A stretch of 64,000 nucleotides of DNA, taken from the NCBI RefSeq assembly GCF_003269065.1, contig NZ_QLTA01000002.1, positions 1 through 64,000 of the forward strand, read 5' to 3'. This DNA comes from Paracidovorax anthurii. GTDB lineage: Bacteria; Pseudomonadota; Gammaproteobacteria; Burkholderiales; Burkholderiaceae_C. The position numbers and the translations under genes were made by a program. Under the pieces are notes generated by a model. That model had not been told where the DNA came from, did not search any database, and was given only the letters and a program-made list of their open reading frames with translations. Of the stretch, positions 10,512 through 19,685 are shown in pieces (within the stretch, counting starts at the first letter, position 1; the number at the start of each line of letters is the position of its first letter).

Positions 10512-11939
10512 ATGTCCTCCACCATCCTGTCCGAGCTGCCCGCCGCACACGACAACGCTATCGCCCATCCCTGGGTCAAGGGTAAGGATCCCCTGCTGCA
10601 TCCCTACGATCTGCGCAGCAATCCGCTGCTGGAGCGGCAGGCCGCGCGGGAGTCCAATGCGCGCAGCTACCCTCGCCGGCTGCCCATCGCGCTGCGCCGC
10701 GGCCATGGCATCTATGTGGAGGACATCGAGGGCCGGGTGTTCATCGATTGCCTGGCCGGCGCGGGCACGCTCGCCCTGGGCCACAACCATCCCGTCGTGG
10801 TCGAGGCGATTCGGGAGGTGCTGCGCGATCAGCTTCCGCTGCACACACTCGATCTGACCACGCCGGTCAAGGATGCATTCATCGATACGCTTTTTGGCCT
10901 GCTTCCGCCAGATCTGGCCAACCATGCCCGCATCCAGTTCTGCGGTCCCACGGGCGCCGATGCGGTGGAAGCCGCGCTCAAGCTGGTGCGCATCGCGACA
11001 GGGCGGCGCACGATGCTGGCCTTCCAGGGCGCCTACCACGGCATGACGCAGAGCACCTTGGACCTGATGGGCAACCTGGGCCCCAAGACGGCCCTGGGCG
11101 GTGGGAATGCATCGGTGCAGTTCCTGCCGTTTCCCTACGAATACCGCAGCCCGTTCGGGGCGGATGCGGCCACCACGGTGGCGCACAGCCTGAATTTCAT
11201 CGAGAGCGTGATGAGCGACCCGGAAGGGGGCGTGCCCGCCGCCGCAGGGTTGATCACGGAAATCGTGCAGGGCGAGGGGGGCGTGATCCCCGCGGCCGAC
11301 GATTGGGTGCGCGGCATTCGCACCCTCACGGAGCGGTACGACGTGCCCTTCATCGTCGATGAGGTGCAGACGGGTTTCGGTCGCACCGGGCGCATGTTCG
11401 CCTTTGAGCATTCCGGCGTGGTGCCTGACGTGGTGGTGCTGTCCAAGGCCATCGGGGGCAGTCTGCCCCTGTCGGTGGTGGTCTATCGGGACACGCTCGA
11501 TCTCTGGCAGCCGGGCGCGCACGCGGGCACGTTCCGTGGCAACCAGCTCGCCATGGCGGCAGGCCGGGCCACGCTGCGCCACATCCAGGCGGAAGCGCTG
11601 GTGGAACATGCGGCCACGGTGGGGCGCCATCTGCGCGATCTGCTGCGCCAACTGCAGTTGCGCCATCCCGTCATTGGCGACGTGCGGGGGCGGGGCCTCA
11701 TGGCGGGGCTGGAACTCATCGATCCGGCGGCTCCCCCCAATCACCTGGGCCACAGCGTTGCGGCCCGGGCGCTGGCAGCCCGGGTGCAACAGGCGTGCCT
11801 GCGCCGTGGCCTGATCCTGGAGCTGGGCGGGCGACACTCCAGCGTTCTGCGGCTGCTTCCGCCTCTGATCATCACGGCGGCAGAGATCGACCGTGTGGTG
11901 GCGGTTCTTGACGAGTCGCTGAGCAGTGCGCTCGATTGA
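10512..11939 (+). CDS. Diaminobutyrate--2-oxoglutarate aminotransferase
   Basis: Class III PLP aminotransferase, 475 aa. It makes L-2,4-diaminobutyrate from aspartate semialdehyde using glutamate as amino donor (PvdH/Dat/EctB family). The pyridoxal lysine is in VVLSKAIGGSLPLS, preceded by FIVDEVQTGFGRTG. I chose the ATG at 10512 (MSSTILSELPAAHD) although the frame stays open to 10419; the extra residues look non-homologous. No ectA or ectC is nearby, so ectoine synthesis is unlikely; it probably supplies diaminobutyrate as a building block for the peptide made by the upstream synthetase. Confidence 0.88.
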   Translation: MSSTILSELPAAHDNAIAHPWVKGKDPLLHPYDLRSNPLLERQAARESNARSYPRRLPIALRRGHGIYVEDIEGRVFIDCLAGAGTLALGHNHPVVVEAIREVLRDQLPLHTLDLTTPVKDAFIDTLFGLLPPDLANHARIQFCGPTGADAVEAALKLVRIATGRRTMLAFQGAYHGMTQSTLDLMGNLGPKTALGGGNASVQFLPFPYEYRSPFGADAATTVAHSLNFIESVMSDPEGGVPAAAGLITEIVQGEGGVIPAADDWVRGIRTLTERYDVPFIVDEVQTGFGRTGRMFAFEHSGVVPDVVVLSKAIGGSLPLSVVVYRDTLDLWQPGAHAGTFRGNQLAMAAGRATLRHIQAEALVEHAATVGRHLRDLLRQLQLRHPVIGDVRGRGLMAGLELIDPAAPPNHLGHSVAARALAARVQQACLRRGLILELGGRHSSVLRLLPPLIITAAEIDRVVAVLDESLSSALD

Positions 11940-11949
11940 TCCGTGAATG

Positions 11950-11987
11950 CCGCACCGGATGTGCGGCGACCGCGCACCCTCGGTGCG
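11950..11987. terminator. Two tandem hairpins between converging genes
   Basis: CCGCAC-CGGAT-GTGCGG (11950-11966) and CGCACC-CTC-GGTGCG (11973-11987) lie in the gap between the aminotransferase stop and the convergent chemoreceptor stop. There is no T-tract, so this is only a weak call for transcription termination. Confidence 0.3.
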
Positions 11988-12062
11988 GGTGGAAACCAGG
12001 AGATGCTGGCAGTCGCTTCAACGTATTGACCCGTCAATCCATTGCAACGGAGCCGGCATCCT

Positions 12063-13685
12063 TCAAGCGACCCGCCGCGGCGCCTGAATGGAGGGCCGTG
12101 CGGGCTCCGCCACTGCGCGGGCGTTCGCACACTCCTCGTGCAACCGGAACACCGACAGCGCATCGCGCAGCACCGACACCTGCGATGCCATGGCGGCCGT
12201 CGCGGCGCTGGCCTGCTCCACCATCGCGGCGTTCTGCTGCGTCATCTCGTCCATCTGCGTCACGGCGCGGTTCACTTCCTCGATGCCCGCAGTCTGCTGC
12301 GCATTGGCCGAGGCGATGCCTTCCATGAGGCCCGAGATGCGCTGCACCGATTCGACGACCTCGCCCATGGTGCGGCCGGCCTTCTCGACGAGGTCGGAGC
12401 CGCTCTGCACCTCGTTCACCGATTCGCTGATGAGCGTCTTGATTTCGCGCGCGGCCGAGGCCGAACGCTGGGCAAGGTTGCGCACCTCGCCGGCCACGAC
12501 GGCGAAGCCGCGGCCCTGCTCGCCGGCACGGGCCGCCTCCACGGCGGCGTTGAGCGCGAGGATGTTGGTCTGGAAGGCGATGCCGTCGATCACGCCGATG
12601 ATCTCGCTGATCTTGCGCGAACTGGCGCTGATGGCCCGCATGCTCCCCACCACCTGCTGCACCACCTCGCCGCCCTGCGTGGCGGTCTGCGCGGTGCTGG
12701 AGACGTACTGCGCGGCCTGGCGCGCGTTGTCGGCATTCTGGCGCACCGTGGCCGTCAGCTCCTCCATGCTGGAGGCCGTTTGCTGCAGCGAGGAGGCTTG
12801 CTGCTCGGTGCGGCGCGAGAGATCGGCATTGCCCTGCGCGATCTCGGCCGCGGCGTGGTCGATGGTGCCTGTCGCCTGCTGTATGCGCTGCAGAATGCCG
12901 GCAAGGCGATCGCGCATGAAGCCGATGGCATGCATGAGGCTGCGGTCATCGCCGGGGCGCAGCGCGATCGTGGCCTGCAGGTCGCCTTCGGCCATGCGCA
13001 GCGCGGCCTGCGCGGCGGCGGCGGGTTCGCCGCCCACGGAGCGCTCGATGCCGCGCACCATGAAGCCGGTGAACACCGAGATCGCCAGGCCCAGCAGCGC
13101 CAGCAGGCCCGCGGCCCGGTAGAGCGAGTTGCGGAAGGTCTGTTCGATGTCGTCCACGTAGTCGCCGGCCACGAGGTCCCAGTTCCAGGGCTTGAAGCGC
13201 ACGGCATAGCCGATCTTCGGGCTGGGCGTGTCGCTGCCCGGGCGGGGCCACCAGTATTCGAGGAAGCCGCGTCCCTGCGCGGAACTGCCGGCGGCCGCGA
13301 TGTTCACGTAGAGCGGCGTGCCCTTGGCATCCTTGAAGGACCGCATGTTCTTGCCGTCGAGCTCCGGCTTGATGGGGTGCATCGCGATGACGGAGTCGGC
13401 CCCGACCAGGGTCACGTAGCCGTCCTTGCCATAGCGCTGGGCCGCCACGCGCGCCATCGCGGCGCGGCGTGCTTCCTCCTGGGGCATCTTGCCGGCCTGG
13501 GCCTGCTTCTCATAGTCGGCAACCAGCGACAAGGCCATGTCGGTGATGTCGGCGAGGGCGGTCTGGCGTGCTTCGTACTGGAGCGTGCGGGTCTGCCAGG
13601 CGTTCACGAAGGTCATCGCGAGCAGCCCCAGCAGGGCCAGGACCAACGGGAGCCAGAGCTTTTGGCGGAGGGTGAGTTTTTTCAT
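12063..13685 (-). CDS. Methyl-accepting chemotaxis protein with single Cache sensor
   Basis: Inner-membrane chemoreceptor, 540 aa from the ATG at 13685 ([13 protein letters not shown]). A membrane helix at about residues 9-30 is followed by a periplasmic Cache_2-type domain ([26 protein letters not shown]), a second helix near residues 190-210, a HAMP linker and the signalling coiled coil. The conserved hairpin tip reads [20 protein letters not shown]. There is no C-terminal pentapeptide for tethering CheR/CheB. The open frame extends to 14117 inside the neighbouring transporter gene, but that part is an antisense-frame artefact. The ligand is unknown; the adjacent transporter suggests a small organic acid. 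Confidence 0.92.
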   Translation of the reverse strand: MKKLTLRQKLWLPLVLALLGLLAMTFVNAWQTRTLQYEARQTALADITDMALSLVADYEKQAQAGKMPQEEARRAAMARVAAQRYGKDGYVTLVGADSVIAMHPIKPELDGKNMRSFKDAKGTPLYVNIAAAGSSAQGRGFLEYWWPRPGSDTPSPKIGYAVRFKPWNWDLVAGDYVDDIEQTFRNSLYRAAGLLALLGLAISVFTGFMVRGIERSVGGEPAAAAQAALRMAEGDLQATIALRPGDDRSLMHAIGFMRDRLAGILQRIQQATGTIDHAAAEIAQGNADLSRRTEQQASSLQQTASSMEELTATVRQNADNARQAAQYVSSTAQTATQGGEVVQQVVGSMRAISASSRKISEIIGVIDGIAFQTNILALNAAVEAARAGEQGRGFAVVAGEVRNLAQRSASAAREIKTLISESVNEVQSGSDLVEKAGRTMGEVVESVQRISGLMEGIASANAQQTAGIEEVNRAVTQMDEMTQQNAAMVEQASAATAAMASQVSVLRDALSVFRLHEECANARAVAEPARPSIQAPRRVA

Positions 13686-13803
13686 GGAGTGGGCCTTGAT
13701 GGGCACCGTGGAGAGACGCGGGGGCATGCACCGTGAGCCGATTGGCCGGCGGGTCGGCCTGTTGCGTGTGCGATGCCGCCAGGGGTGTTCCGCGGTGAGT
13801 CGC

Positions 13804-15051
13804 TCAGCCGGACGTGGAGAGGTCCGGGCTGAGTTCGCGCCCCAGGGTCTCGGGCAACGCCAGCGCGGCGATGATGACGAGGCCATAACACACGGCCGTG
13901 ATCCAGCCGATAGTCTGGCCCAGCGGCAGCGTGTTGCCGAGCATGCCGACGAGCGCCGGGCAGATCGCCCCGATCGCGCGGCCGAAGTTGTAGCAAAAGC
14001 CCTGGCCTGAGCCGCGCACGTCGCTCGGGAACAGCTCCGAGAGGAACGCGCCCATGCCGGAGAAGATGCCCGACAGGAAGAACCCGAGCGGGAAGCCGAG
14101 CACCAGCATCCAGGCATCGATGATGGGGATCTGCGTGTAGGTCAGCACCAGCCCCATGCCCATGGCCGCGAACAGGATGAAGCAGCGGCGCCGGCCGATC
14201 ACGTCGGAGAGCCAGGCGCTTGCAAGGTAGCCCACGAACGAGCCGGTGATGAGCACCAGCAGGTAGCCGCTCGTGCCCAGCACGGACAGGTGCCGCTCGG
14301 TCTTCAGGAAGGTGGGCAGCCAGGTGGTCACGGAGTAGTACGCGCCCTGCATGCCGGTGGCCAGCAGGCTGGCGAGCACCGTGGTGCGCAGCAGCGAGGG
14401 GTGGAAGATGCGCAGGAAGCTGCCCTGCTGGCCGGTGGCGCGGGCGCGGGCCTGGGCGGCGAGGTACACGGGCGGCTCTTCGATGTTGCGGCGGATGTAG
14501 ATGATGAGCAGCGCCGGCAGGATGCCGATCCAGAACAGCACCTTCCACGCCAGCTCCGGCGGCAGGATCGAATACATGCCCCAGAAGGCGAGCGCCGAGG
14601 CGGCCCAGCCCACGGCCCAGCTGCTCTGCACGAGGCCCGCGGCCTTGCCGCGGTGGCGCGCGGAGATGGTCTCGGCGATCAGCACCGAGCCCACGGCCCA
14701 CTCGCCGCCGAAGCCGAAGCCCTGCATGGCGCGCGTGAAGAACAGCTGCCCGAACGATTCGGTGAAGCCGCTCAGGAAGGTGAAGAAGGTGAACCACAGC
14801 ACCGTCCACTGCAGCACGCGCACGCGGCCGTAGCGGTCGGCCAGCACGCCCGCGGCCCAGCCGCCGATGGCCGAGGTGAGCAGCGCGCCGGTGGCGATGT
14901 AGCCGGCTTCGGCCTTCGTCATGTTCCACGCCACCAGCAGCGTGGGGATGAGGAAGGTGTAGATCATGTAGTCGAAGCCATCGACGCCATAGCCTGCGAA
15001 GGTGGCGGCCAGCGTGCGCCGCTCGGTGGGGGAGGTGTGTTTGAGCCACAT
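13804..15051 (-). CDS. MFS transporter, metabolite:H+ symporter type
   Basis: A 415-aa inner-membrane carrier with about 12 hydrophobic helices. It has the MFS loop 2-3 motif ([13 protein letters not shown]), its second-half copy ([11 protein letters not shown]) and the N-terminal [14 protein letters not shown] segment seen in NanT/ShiA/benzoate-type organic-acid symporters. It starts 45 bases downstream of the DUF1445 gene on the same strand, so the two are probably co-transcribed and handle the same compound. The substrate cannot be read from the sequence. Confidence 0.88.
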   Translation of the reverse strand: MWLKHTSPTERRTLAATFAGYGVDGFDYMIYTFLIPTLLVAWNMTKAEAGYIATGALLTSAIGGWAAGVLADRYGRVRVLQWTVLWFTFFTFLSGFTESFGQLFFTRAMQGFGFGGEWAVGSVLIAETISARHRGKAAGLVQSSWAVGWAASALAFWGMYSILPPELAWKVLFWIGILPALLIIYIRRNIEEPPVYLAAQARARATGQQGSFLRIFHPSLLRTTVLASLLATGMQGAYYSVTTWLPTFLKTERHLSVLGTSGYLLVLITGSFVGYLASAWLSDVIGRRRCFILFAAMGMGLVLTYTQIPIIDAWMLVLGFPLGFFLSGIFSGMGAFLSELFPSDVRGSGQGFCYNFGRAIGAICPALVGMLGNTLPLGQTIGWITAVCYGLVIIAALALPETLGRELSPDLSTSG

Positions 15052-15096
15052 GGCAAGAGCCTTTCGGAGTGGGAGGCGGGACGGGGCGGGCGGGCG

Positions 15097-15957
15097 TCAG
15101 GCCATGGCCAGGTCGCGGTTGAGCAGGTCGGTGACCAGCATGCAGCCCGGTGCGTGGGTGATGCAAAAGGGCAGGCGCGCCGCGGCGATCGCGGCCTGGG
15201 GCGTGACGCCGCAGGCCCAGAAGACGGGCACCTCGCCGGGGTGGATCGCCACGGCATCGCCATAGTCGGGGCGCGAGAGGTCGGCGATGCCGATCCGCGC
15301 CGGGTCGCCCATGTGCACGGGCGCACCGTGCACCTGAGGCGTGCGCGCCGTGATCCGTGCCGCGCGCTCGGCGTCGGCCGCCGGCAGCGGGCGCATGCTG
15401 ACCACCATCGGCCCGTGGAATACGCCGCAGGGCTCGGTCTGCACGTTGGTGCGGTACATGGCCACGTTGCGTCCCTCGTCCACATGGCGCAGCGCGATGC
15501 CTTCGGCCAGCAGCGCATGCTCGAACGAGAACGAGCAGCCGATCGCGAAGGCGACGAGATCGTCACGCCACCAGGCCGACAGGTCGGTGGGCGAATCCAC
15601 GAGCACGCCGTCGCGCCACACGCCGTAGCGGGGCACGTCGGTGCGCAGGTCGATGCCTTCGCCCAGCGCGGGCAGTGTGGGCGATCCCGGCTCGCTCACG
15701 CACAGCACCGGGCAGGGACGGGGGTTGAGTTCACAGTAGCGCTGGAAGTCGGCGGCGAGCGCGCGTGGCAGGATCGCCAGGTTGACCTGCACGTGCTCGC
15801 TGGCCAGGCCGCTGGTGTGGCTGTGCAGCCGGCCGGCGCGCGCTGCGGCGCGCACTTCGCGGCCGCTCGATTGCGCGTTGAGTTCGGTCGTATCTGCGTC
15901 GGGGGTGCGATCGGTGTGTTCGGCGCGAGCGGAAGAGGGTGTGGAAGTCGTCGTCAT
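15097..15957 (-). CDS. Putative hydro-lyase, DUF1445 family
   Basis: A 286-aa protein from the ATG at 15957 ([14 protein letters not shown]); the frame is open to 16029, but the first ~50 residues are low-complexity in either case. The family core is clear: [43 protein letters not shown] and [18 protein letters not shown]1445 proteins are annotated as hydro-lyases, and a relative is D-glutamate cyclase; I cannot assign the substrate. It lies between the LysR gene and the MFS gene on one strand, which suggests a small LysR-controlled catabolic unit. Confidence 0.83.
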   Translation of the reverse strand: MTTTSTPSSARAEHTDRTPDADTTELNAQSSGREVRAAARAGRLHSHTSGLASEHVQVNLAILPRALAADFQRYCELNPRPCPVLCVSEPGSPTLPALGEGIDLRTDVPRYGVWRDGVLVDSPTDLSAWWRDDLVAFAIGCSFSFEHALLAEGIALRHVDEGRNVAMYRTNVQTEPCGVFHGPMVVSMRPLPAADAERAARITARTPQVHGAPVHMGDPARIGIADLSRPDYGDAVAIHPGEVPVFWACGVTPQAAIAAARLPFCITHAPGCMLVTDLLNRDLAMA

Positions 15958-16050
15958 GGGGACCCCGCCGGCGGCAAGCGGCTGTTGCGATGCGGCGGAT
16001 TGTGGAAGCCGCACCCCGGACGAATCCAACGCAAAATCTTGCGCTCAGTC

Positions 16051-16067
16051 CATCGAAAAAATCGATG
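16051..16067. promoter_or_regulatory. Palindrome upstream of the hydro-lyase gene, possible LysR operator
   Basis: CATCGA-AAAAA-TCGATG is a perfect 6-5-6 inverted repeat containing the T-N11-A pattern of LysR-type operators, in an AT-rich spacer between the LysR stop (16152) and the hydro-lyase start. A second, looser dyad (TTTTC..GAAAA) lies at about 16080-16097. Either could bind the now-disrupted regulator. No binding evidence exists here. Confidence 0.35.
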
Positions 16068-16151
16068 GGATCATCTGAATTTTCAATATTGCGAAAAGCG
16101 TGCCACCGCCATCAGGACTTTCCCGAGGGGTGGTGCACCGCGCCGGTGCGG

Positions 16152-16768
16152 TCAGTCCGCCGTGCGCCGCCGGCGAACCGCCGTGGTGCGCGCGACGTAG
16201 GCCTGGGCCGATTCGAGCACCGTTTCGGCGATGCCCGAGCCGGGGTCCTCGCGGTAACTTGCGTGCAGGGGCAGGGGGGTGATCTCGCAATCGGTCCGCA
16301 ATATGCGCAGGGGCATGCGGGTGGACAGCCGCCGCGTGACGGCGCGGGGCAGCAGGGCGATGCCGAATTCCCCCTCCACGAGCTGCAGCATGGCCGAGAT
16401 CGACGACACGGCGTGCATGCGCGGCATGGGCAGCGCCGCGTCCTGGAAGAGCTGCAGCAGCGTCTGGTGCGGCTGCGAGCCGCGCTGGAAGGTGATGAGG
16501 TCGTGCTGCGCGAGCCGCGCGAGGTCGTAGCGGCGCTCGGTGTGCAGGGCGCGGTGGCCCACGAAGACCATCTCCATCGGCGCCATGGGTCGGCTGCGCA
16601 CGCTGGTGTCGGCCACGGGCAGCGCCGTGAAGACGAGGTCCTGCGCTCCGCGCCGCACCTGGTCCACGAGCACCGGCGAGGTTTCCACGGTGAGCTCCAG
16701 TTCGAAGTCGGGGCGGCTCTTGCGCATCTCCTTCAGCCAGCCGGTGAGCCAGCTGTGCACCACCGATT
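16152..16768 (-). pseudogene. LysR-type regulator, 3' part, cut off by prophage insertion
   Basis: This holds the C-terminal two thirds (effector-binding domain) of a LysR-family regulator: ESVVHSWLTGWLKEM through FGIALLPRAVTRRLS to the stop. The DNA-binding N-terminus is missing because the prophage starts at 16775; the rest of the gene lies at 55282-55573. The frame stays open into phage DNA up to 16874, so a hybrid reading frame exists, but it has no helix-turn-helix. The intact gene would be 302 aa and probably controlled the downstream hydro-lyase/MFS pair. Confidence 0.93.
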
Positions 16769-16774
16769 CGATGG
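16769..16774. repeat. Target-site duplication, left copy
   Basis: CGATGG lies directly against the phage terminus TGAAGC at 16775. The same hexamer follows the other terminus at 55282-55287. Confidence 0.93.
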
Positions 16775-16860
16775 TGAAGCGCGGCGCGATATTTGAGCCG
16801 CCGTCGCTGCGATAAATCCTACGCTTGGTTGTTTCGCATAGGAAAAGATATTTGCGCCAC
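16775..16860. other. Prophage left terminus with candidate transposase sites
   Basis: The terminus begins TGAAGCGCGGCGCGATA. GATA occurs 13 bases from the end and GCGATAAAT 34 bases from the end (16809-16817). The other terminus has GATA and GCGATAAAT at exactly the same offsets when read inward. Mirror-image sites about 23 bp (two helical turns) apart are what a MuA-type transposase needs to pair the ends. Confidence 0.75.
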
Positions 16861-16906
16861 GGAAATCCAGCCAAGTACGATGGGCTAATTCAGATCGCAA
16901 CCCATC

Positions 16907-17143
16907 ATGGACTCAACACAACTCACGGCTCCGACCGGCCTGCCCATCGTGGGCGCACTGACCGAGGATGGCAGCGTTTGCAAGCTCAGCTCCTACAGCC
17001 GACAAGGTGCTTATTCAGACTACGTGTATGAGCTGCCCGATTCGCCGATGATCCAGCCCACAATCTTGGTGGACACCGAGGGTAATCAGTGGTCGCTCGA
17101 CGGCATAGGGCGAATGACGCCGATACAGAAACCGGGCTGCTAA
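16907..17143 (+). CDS. Small protein at the prophage left end, unknown
   Basis: A 78-aa acidic protein (MDSTQLTAPTGLPIVGAL...), the only plus-strand gene in the left arm. Its stop interleaves with the stop of the convergent tail-arm gene. A possible promoter is TTGCGC at 16852-16857 and TACGAT at 16876-16881 with an 18-base spacer; there is no clear ribosome site. A separately promoted gene next to a phage end is typical of a lysogenic-conversion gene, but no function is recognisable. Confidence 0.55.
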   Translation: MDSTQLTAPTGLPIVGALTEDGSVCKLSSYSRQGAYSDYVYELPDSPMIQPTILVDTEGNQWSLDGIGRMTPIQKPGC

Positions 17144-17364
17144 GCCTCGCCCTCCACGTAGGTGAGGGTCGATGCAAGCCCCTCGATCGCGCCGGAGCGG
17201 ATGAACACGCGCTGCCCCACCGATGCTTCGCCACGGGCCTGAACCAGGCCGCCGCCTGGCAACTGCACGGTGGCCACACCGCCAGCGATGGCGGTTACCT
17301 CGCCCACCAGTAGGGGCTGGGCTGGGATCAAGGCCAGAAACTGGCGGTACGGGTTAGTCAGCAT
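17140..17364 (-). CDS. Small tail-region protein, unknown
   Basis: A 74-aa, beta-rich protein (VGEVTAIAGGVATVQLPGGG, VGQRVFIRSGAIE) that looks like a single small barrel. It overlaps the 3' end of the 630-aa tail gene by 11 bases and is the last gene of the leftward tail operon. Position suggests a minor tail or tip component; this is inference. Confidence 0.7.
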   Translation of the reverse strand: MLTNPYRQFLALIPAQPLLVGEVTAIAGGVATVQLPGGGLVQARGEASVGQRVFIRSGAIEGLASTLTYVEGEA

Positions 17365-19246
17365 GGGTTTCGATCCCGATGATCTGGCGGAGCGACGGCC
17401 GGCTCCACTCGATGGAAGTACTCCGCACGATACCCATGCGTGTGCGATCGCCGGTGTGGCGCACGAACTGGCCCGGAAAGATCACGCCGATCTCGGGAAG
17501 CACCTGCATGCGCAGCGTGACGTGCTCCTGGCGGCCGGTGTCGGACAGCTCCGCGATGCCGCGGGCGCGATGCACGTCGACGTGCGTGATTAGCGCGTGC
17601 GTCACTGCCGACGCCAGAACTGTCCCGGCCGTGCCGGAGCGCTTGAAGGGGCCGAACACTCCGGTGCCCATGCCACTCAGGAACACCCGGTCGTAGTTCG
17701 GCTTGTCGACATGCTCGATGCCCACCACCTCCGCTGCGGTGGCCGGGATCTCGAAAGCCGGCGTCACGCTGCCCCAGGCCCAGGGCTCGGACGGATAGCG
17801 AGGCAGCACGCGCAGGATGGTGTCAGTGGCGTGCGGCTGAACGTAGCCGCCAGCGGCTGTCGCGATGTCGTTGATCGCGTCGATGTAGACGCCCTGAACC
17901 GCCCAGGCACCCGCTGGCACCAGCCAATCGGCGATCTGCCAGTCCAAGCCCCAGCCCATGCTCACGCCGTTGACCGTGAGCACGTCGCCCGCGAGCTGCT
18001 GTGCGGTGCGCTCGGCCGTGTTGCTGAACGTCTGGGAGGGGGCATAGGGTGCGCCCAAAATTGATGCCCGCCCCTTGCCTGACACGGCCCACCGCGACTG
18101 CGGCAGGAATCGGCGGTCCTGCACGGTGCGCTCGATGCGCAGACGGAAAGGCGTGCCGTTGACCATGGCCACTACCTCGGCAGGGTCGCCGGCAGCATCG
18201 CGGCCGAGGTGCACCGCCGCATCGTGGTGCAGCGAAGCCGACCAAGACCAGGTCCATGACTGGTAATCCAGCGACAGGCTGAAGCTGTGCGCGTGCAGCT
18301 CGGCGCCGGTGTCCACTCGGTGCAGGCTGATGCTGTTGATCACGATGTAGGTCCTCCTGATCGGAACGACGATGGTTGTGCCCGGCTCCGGCGTGTGGCG
18401 ATCGCACACGAAGAGCAAGTGCATGGGCAGGCGGCTGCTGTCGGCCGTCTGGTCGAAGACCAGGTGCGCGGGTAGCTCGGGCACGTAGCAGGGGTCTGGC
18501 CGAGGCGGCTCGGGCGGTGCTGTGATGCCTGGCGCCGGCTTGCGGGCCTCCTCAAAGCGCACGGCCCAGGGCTGCGAGAGCTGCCGCCCATGGCGGAAGC
18601 CAGACCGCACGGATGCAGCAACGTGCTCGGCTTCCTGCAGCCGCTGCACCACGGCCAGGCGCAGGCGCCGTGCCTCCTCGAAGCCCTGCCGCGTGGCCGC
18701 GCTGCGCGGCAGGCCCTGCTGGATGACCTGGAGCACGCCCGCGCGCAAGCGGCCTGCATCCTCCAGGCGCTGCAGCACGGGCGAGGAGCCGAGCCGTGCG
18801 GCCTGCTGCCATCCTGCGCGGCCCGCGTGGGCTAGGCGCGCGGCCTGCTGCCATTGCACCTGCAGGGCTGCGGCAACGCCCCGCGCGTCCTGCCAGGCCG
18901 GCGCAACACCTACGCGCAGTGGGCGACCTTGCTCATAGCGCAGGACCGTGCCCGCATGCATGCGGGAGCCCTGCTGCCAGCCTGTGCAGACAGCGCCGGC
19001 CACAGGGCGCTCGACGTTGATGTCATATGGCACGGGCGCATGCCCTCGGATGCCGGTGATCCTGCCCGATGCCGCCGCTCGCACGACGGTCCGCACCGCC
19101 ACGTAGCCGCGCAGTCCGGTGATCCGGCCTGCGGCACGCAGCTCGACGCCACCGGGCAGAGGGCCGTCGTCGTCACCGAAGACGATTTCGACAGGGCCAC
19201 CCGGCGGCAGCGGCGCTTGGCCGAAGAGTAGTTCGGTGCTTGCCAC
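17354..19246 (-). CDS. Tail tip/fibre protein with tandem 14-residue repeats
   Basis: 630 aa from a GTG at 19246, preceded by GAGGG five bases upstream and just after the stop of the previous gene. Residues 1-80 contain two copies of a GRITG(L/I)RG motif. Residues 86-240 hold eleven degenerate 14-residue repeats, each with an aromatic or large aliphatic residue then two polar residues (WQQ, YEQ, WQD, FEE) and a small residue. The C-terminal ~380 residues look globular (SLDYQSWTWSWSASLHHD, AVQGVYIDAINDIA) and end in a beta-rich region resembling baseplate-hub proteins. It is part of the tail tip gene set typical of B3/D3112-like phages. The exact role is unknown. Confidence 0.78.
   Translation of the reverse strand: MASTELLFGQAPLPPGGPVEIVFGDDDGPLPGGVELRAAGRITGLRGYVAVRTVVRAAASGRITGIRGHAPVPYDINVERPVAGAVCTGWQQGSRMHAGTVLRYEQGRPLRVGVAPAWQDARGVAAALQVQWQQAARLAHAGRAGWQQAARLGSSPVLQRLEDAGRLRAGVLQVIQQGLPRSAATRQGFEEARRLRLAVVQRLQEAEHVAASVRSGFRHGRQLSQPWAVRFEEARKPAPGITAPPEPPRPDPCYVPELPAHLVFDQTADSSRLPMHLLFVCDRHTPEPGTTIVVPIRRTYIVINSISLHRVDTGAELHAHSFSLSLDYQSWTWSWSASLHHDAAVHLGRDAAGDPAEVVAMVNGTPFRLRIERTVQDRRFLPQSRWAVSGKGRASILGAPYAPSQTFSNTAERTAQQLAGDVLTVNGVSMGWGLDWQIADWLVPAGAWAVQGVYIDAINDIATAAGGYVQPHATDTILRVLPRYPSEPWAWGSVTPAFEIPATAAEVVGIEHVDKPNYDRVFLSGMGTGVFGPFKRSGTAGTVLASAVTHALITHVDVHRARGIAELSDTGRQEHVTLRMQVLPEIGVIFPGQFVRHTGDRTRMGIVRSTSIEWSRPSLRQIIGIETHAD
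18527..18991 (-). repeat. Coding repeat: eleven 14-residue units
   Basis: The hydrophobic anchor residues fall at 90, 104, 118, 132, 146, 161, 175, 189, 203, 217 and 231 of the 630-aa tail protein. The spacing is 14 each time except for one 15. The DNA copies have diverged, so the repeat shows at protein level only. Fourteen residues equal two heptads, which suggests an alpha-helical rod. Confidence 0.8.
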
Positions 19247-19256
19247 ACGTGGGCCC

Positions 19257-19685
19257 TCATGCAAGCGCCGTGGCGCCCAGTTGCACCAGCCCGCCGGCAC
19301 GCAGCAGCGGAGATGTCTCGCCGGGTGGGGTGTCGCCGCCTTGCAGGCGCCAGCCGCCCGTGTGGTCCATATCGGTGGCATCGGCCCGCGCGAGGACCAC
19401 GCCGCTCGCAGCGACCCAGTCGCCCCAGCGCGGCAGGCCGGTGTGCATGACCATCGACGCGCCCTCCAGTGGGTGCATCACCATCACCCCGTCCACGACG
19501 GACGCGCAAGGCTTGGAGAGCACGATCTCGGCTTGCGGGGTATCCGCATGCACCGAGGCGATCGAGGCCGGCCGCTCGGTGTCGTAGATGCGGATGCGCG
19601 CATTGCCCGCCCCCTGGTCGGCCCGCGCGATAGTGGCGAGCAGCTGGGCCAGGGCCAGCTCGGGGCCGATCTCCCAATCCATCAT
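19257..19685 (-). CDS. Tail-region protein, unknown
   Basis: 142 aa (MMDWEIGPELALAQLLATI...). It overlaps the preceding adhesin-like gene by four bases and is followed after ten bases by the 630-aa gene, so it is translationally coupled within the tail operon. There is no recognisable domain; the predicted beta-rich C-terminal half contains several Gly-Asp turns. Its place among tip genes suggests a minor structural protein or a chaperone for the adjacent fibre. Confidence 0.72.
   Translation of the reverse strand: MMDWEIGPELALAQLLATIARADQGAGNARIRIYDTERPASIASVHADTPQAEIVLSKPCASVVDGVMVMHPLEGASMVMHTGLPRWGDWVAASGVVLARADATDMDHTGGWRLQGGDTPPGETSPLLRAGGLVQLGATALA

Noticed and set aside
12063-14117. 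684-aa version of the chemoreceptor
   Set aside because: The extra N-terminal residues overlap the transporter gene and are not protein-like; the ATG at 13685 begins a proper membrane helix.
14290-16200. 636-aa plus-strand open frame
   Set aside because: It is antisense to the MFS and hydro-lyase genes and has a composition dominated by His, Arg and Gly.
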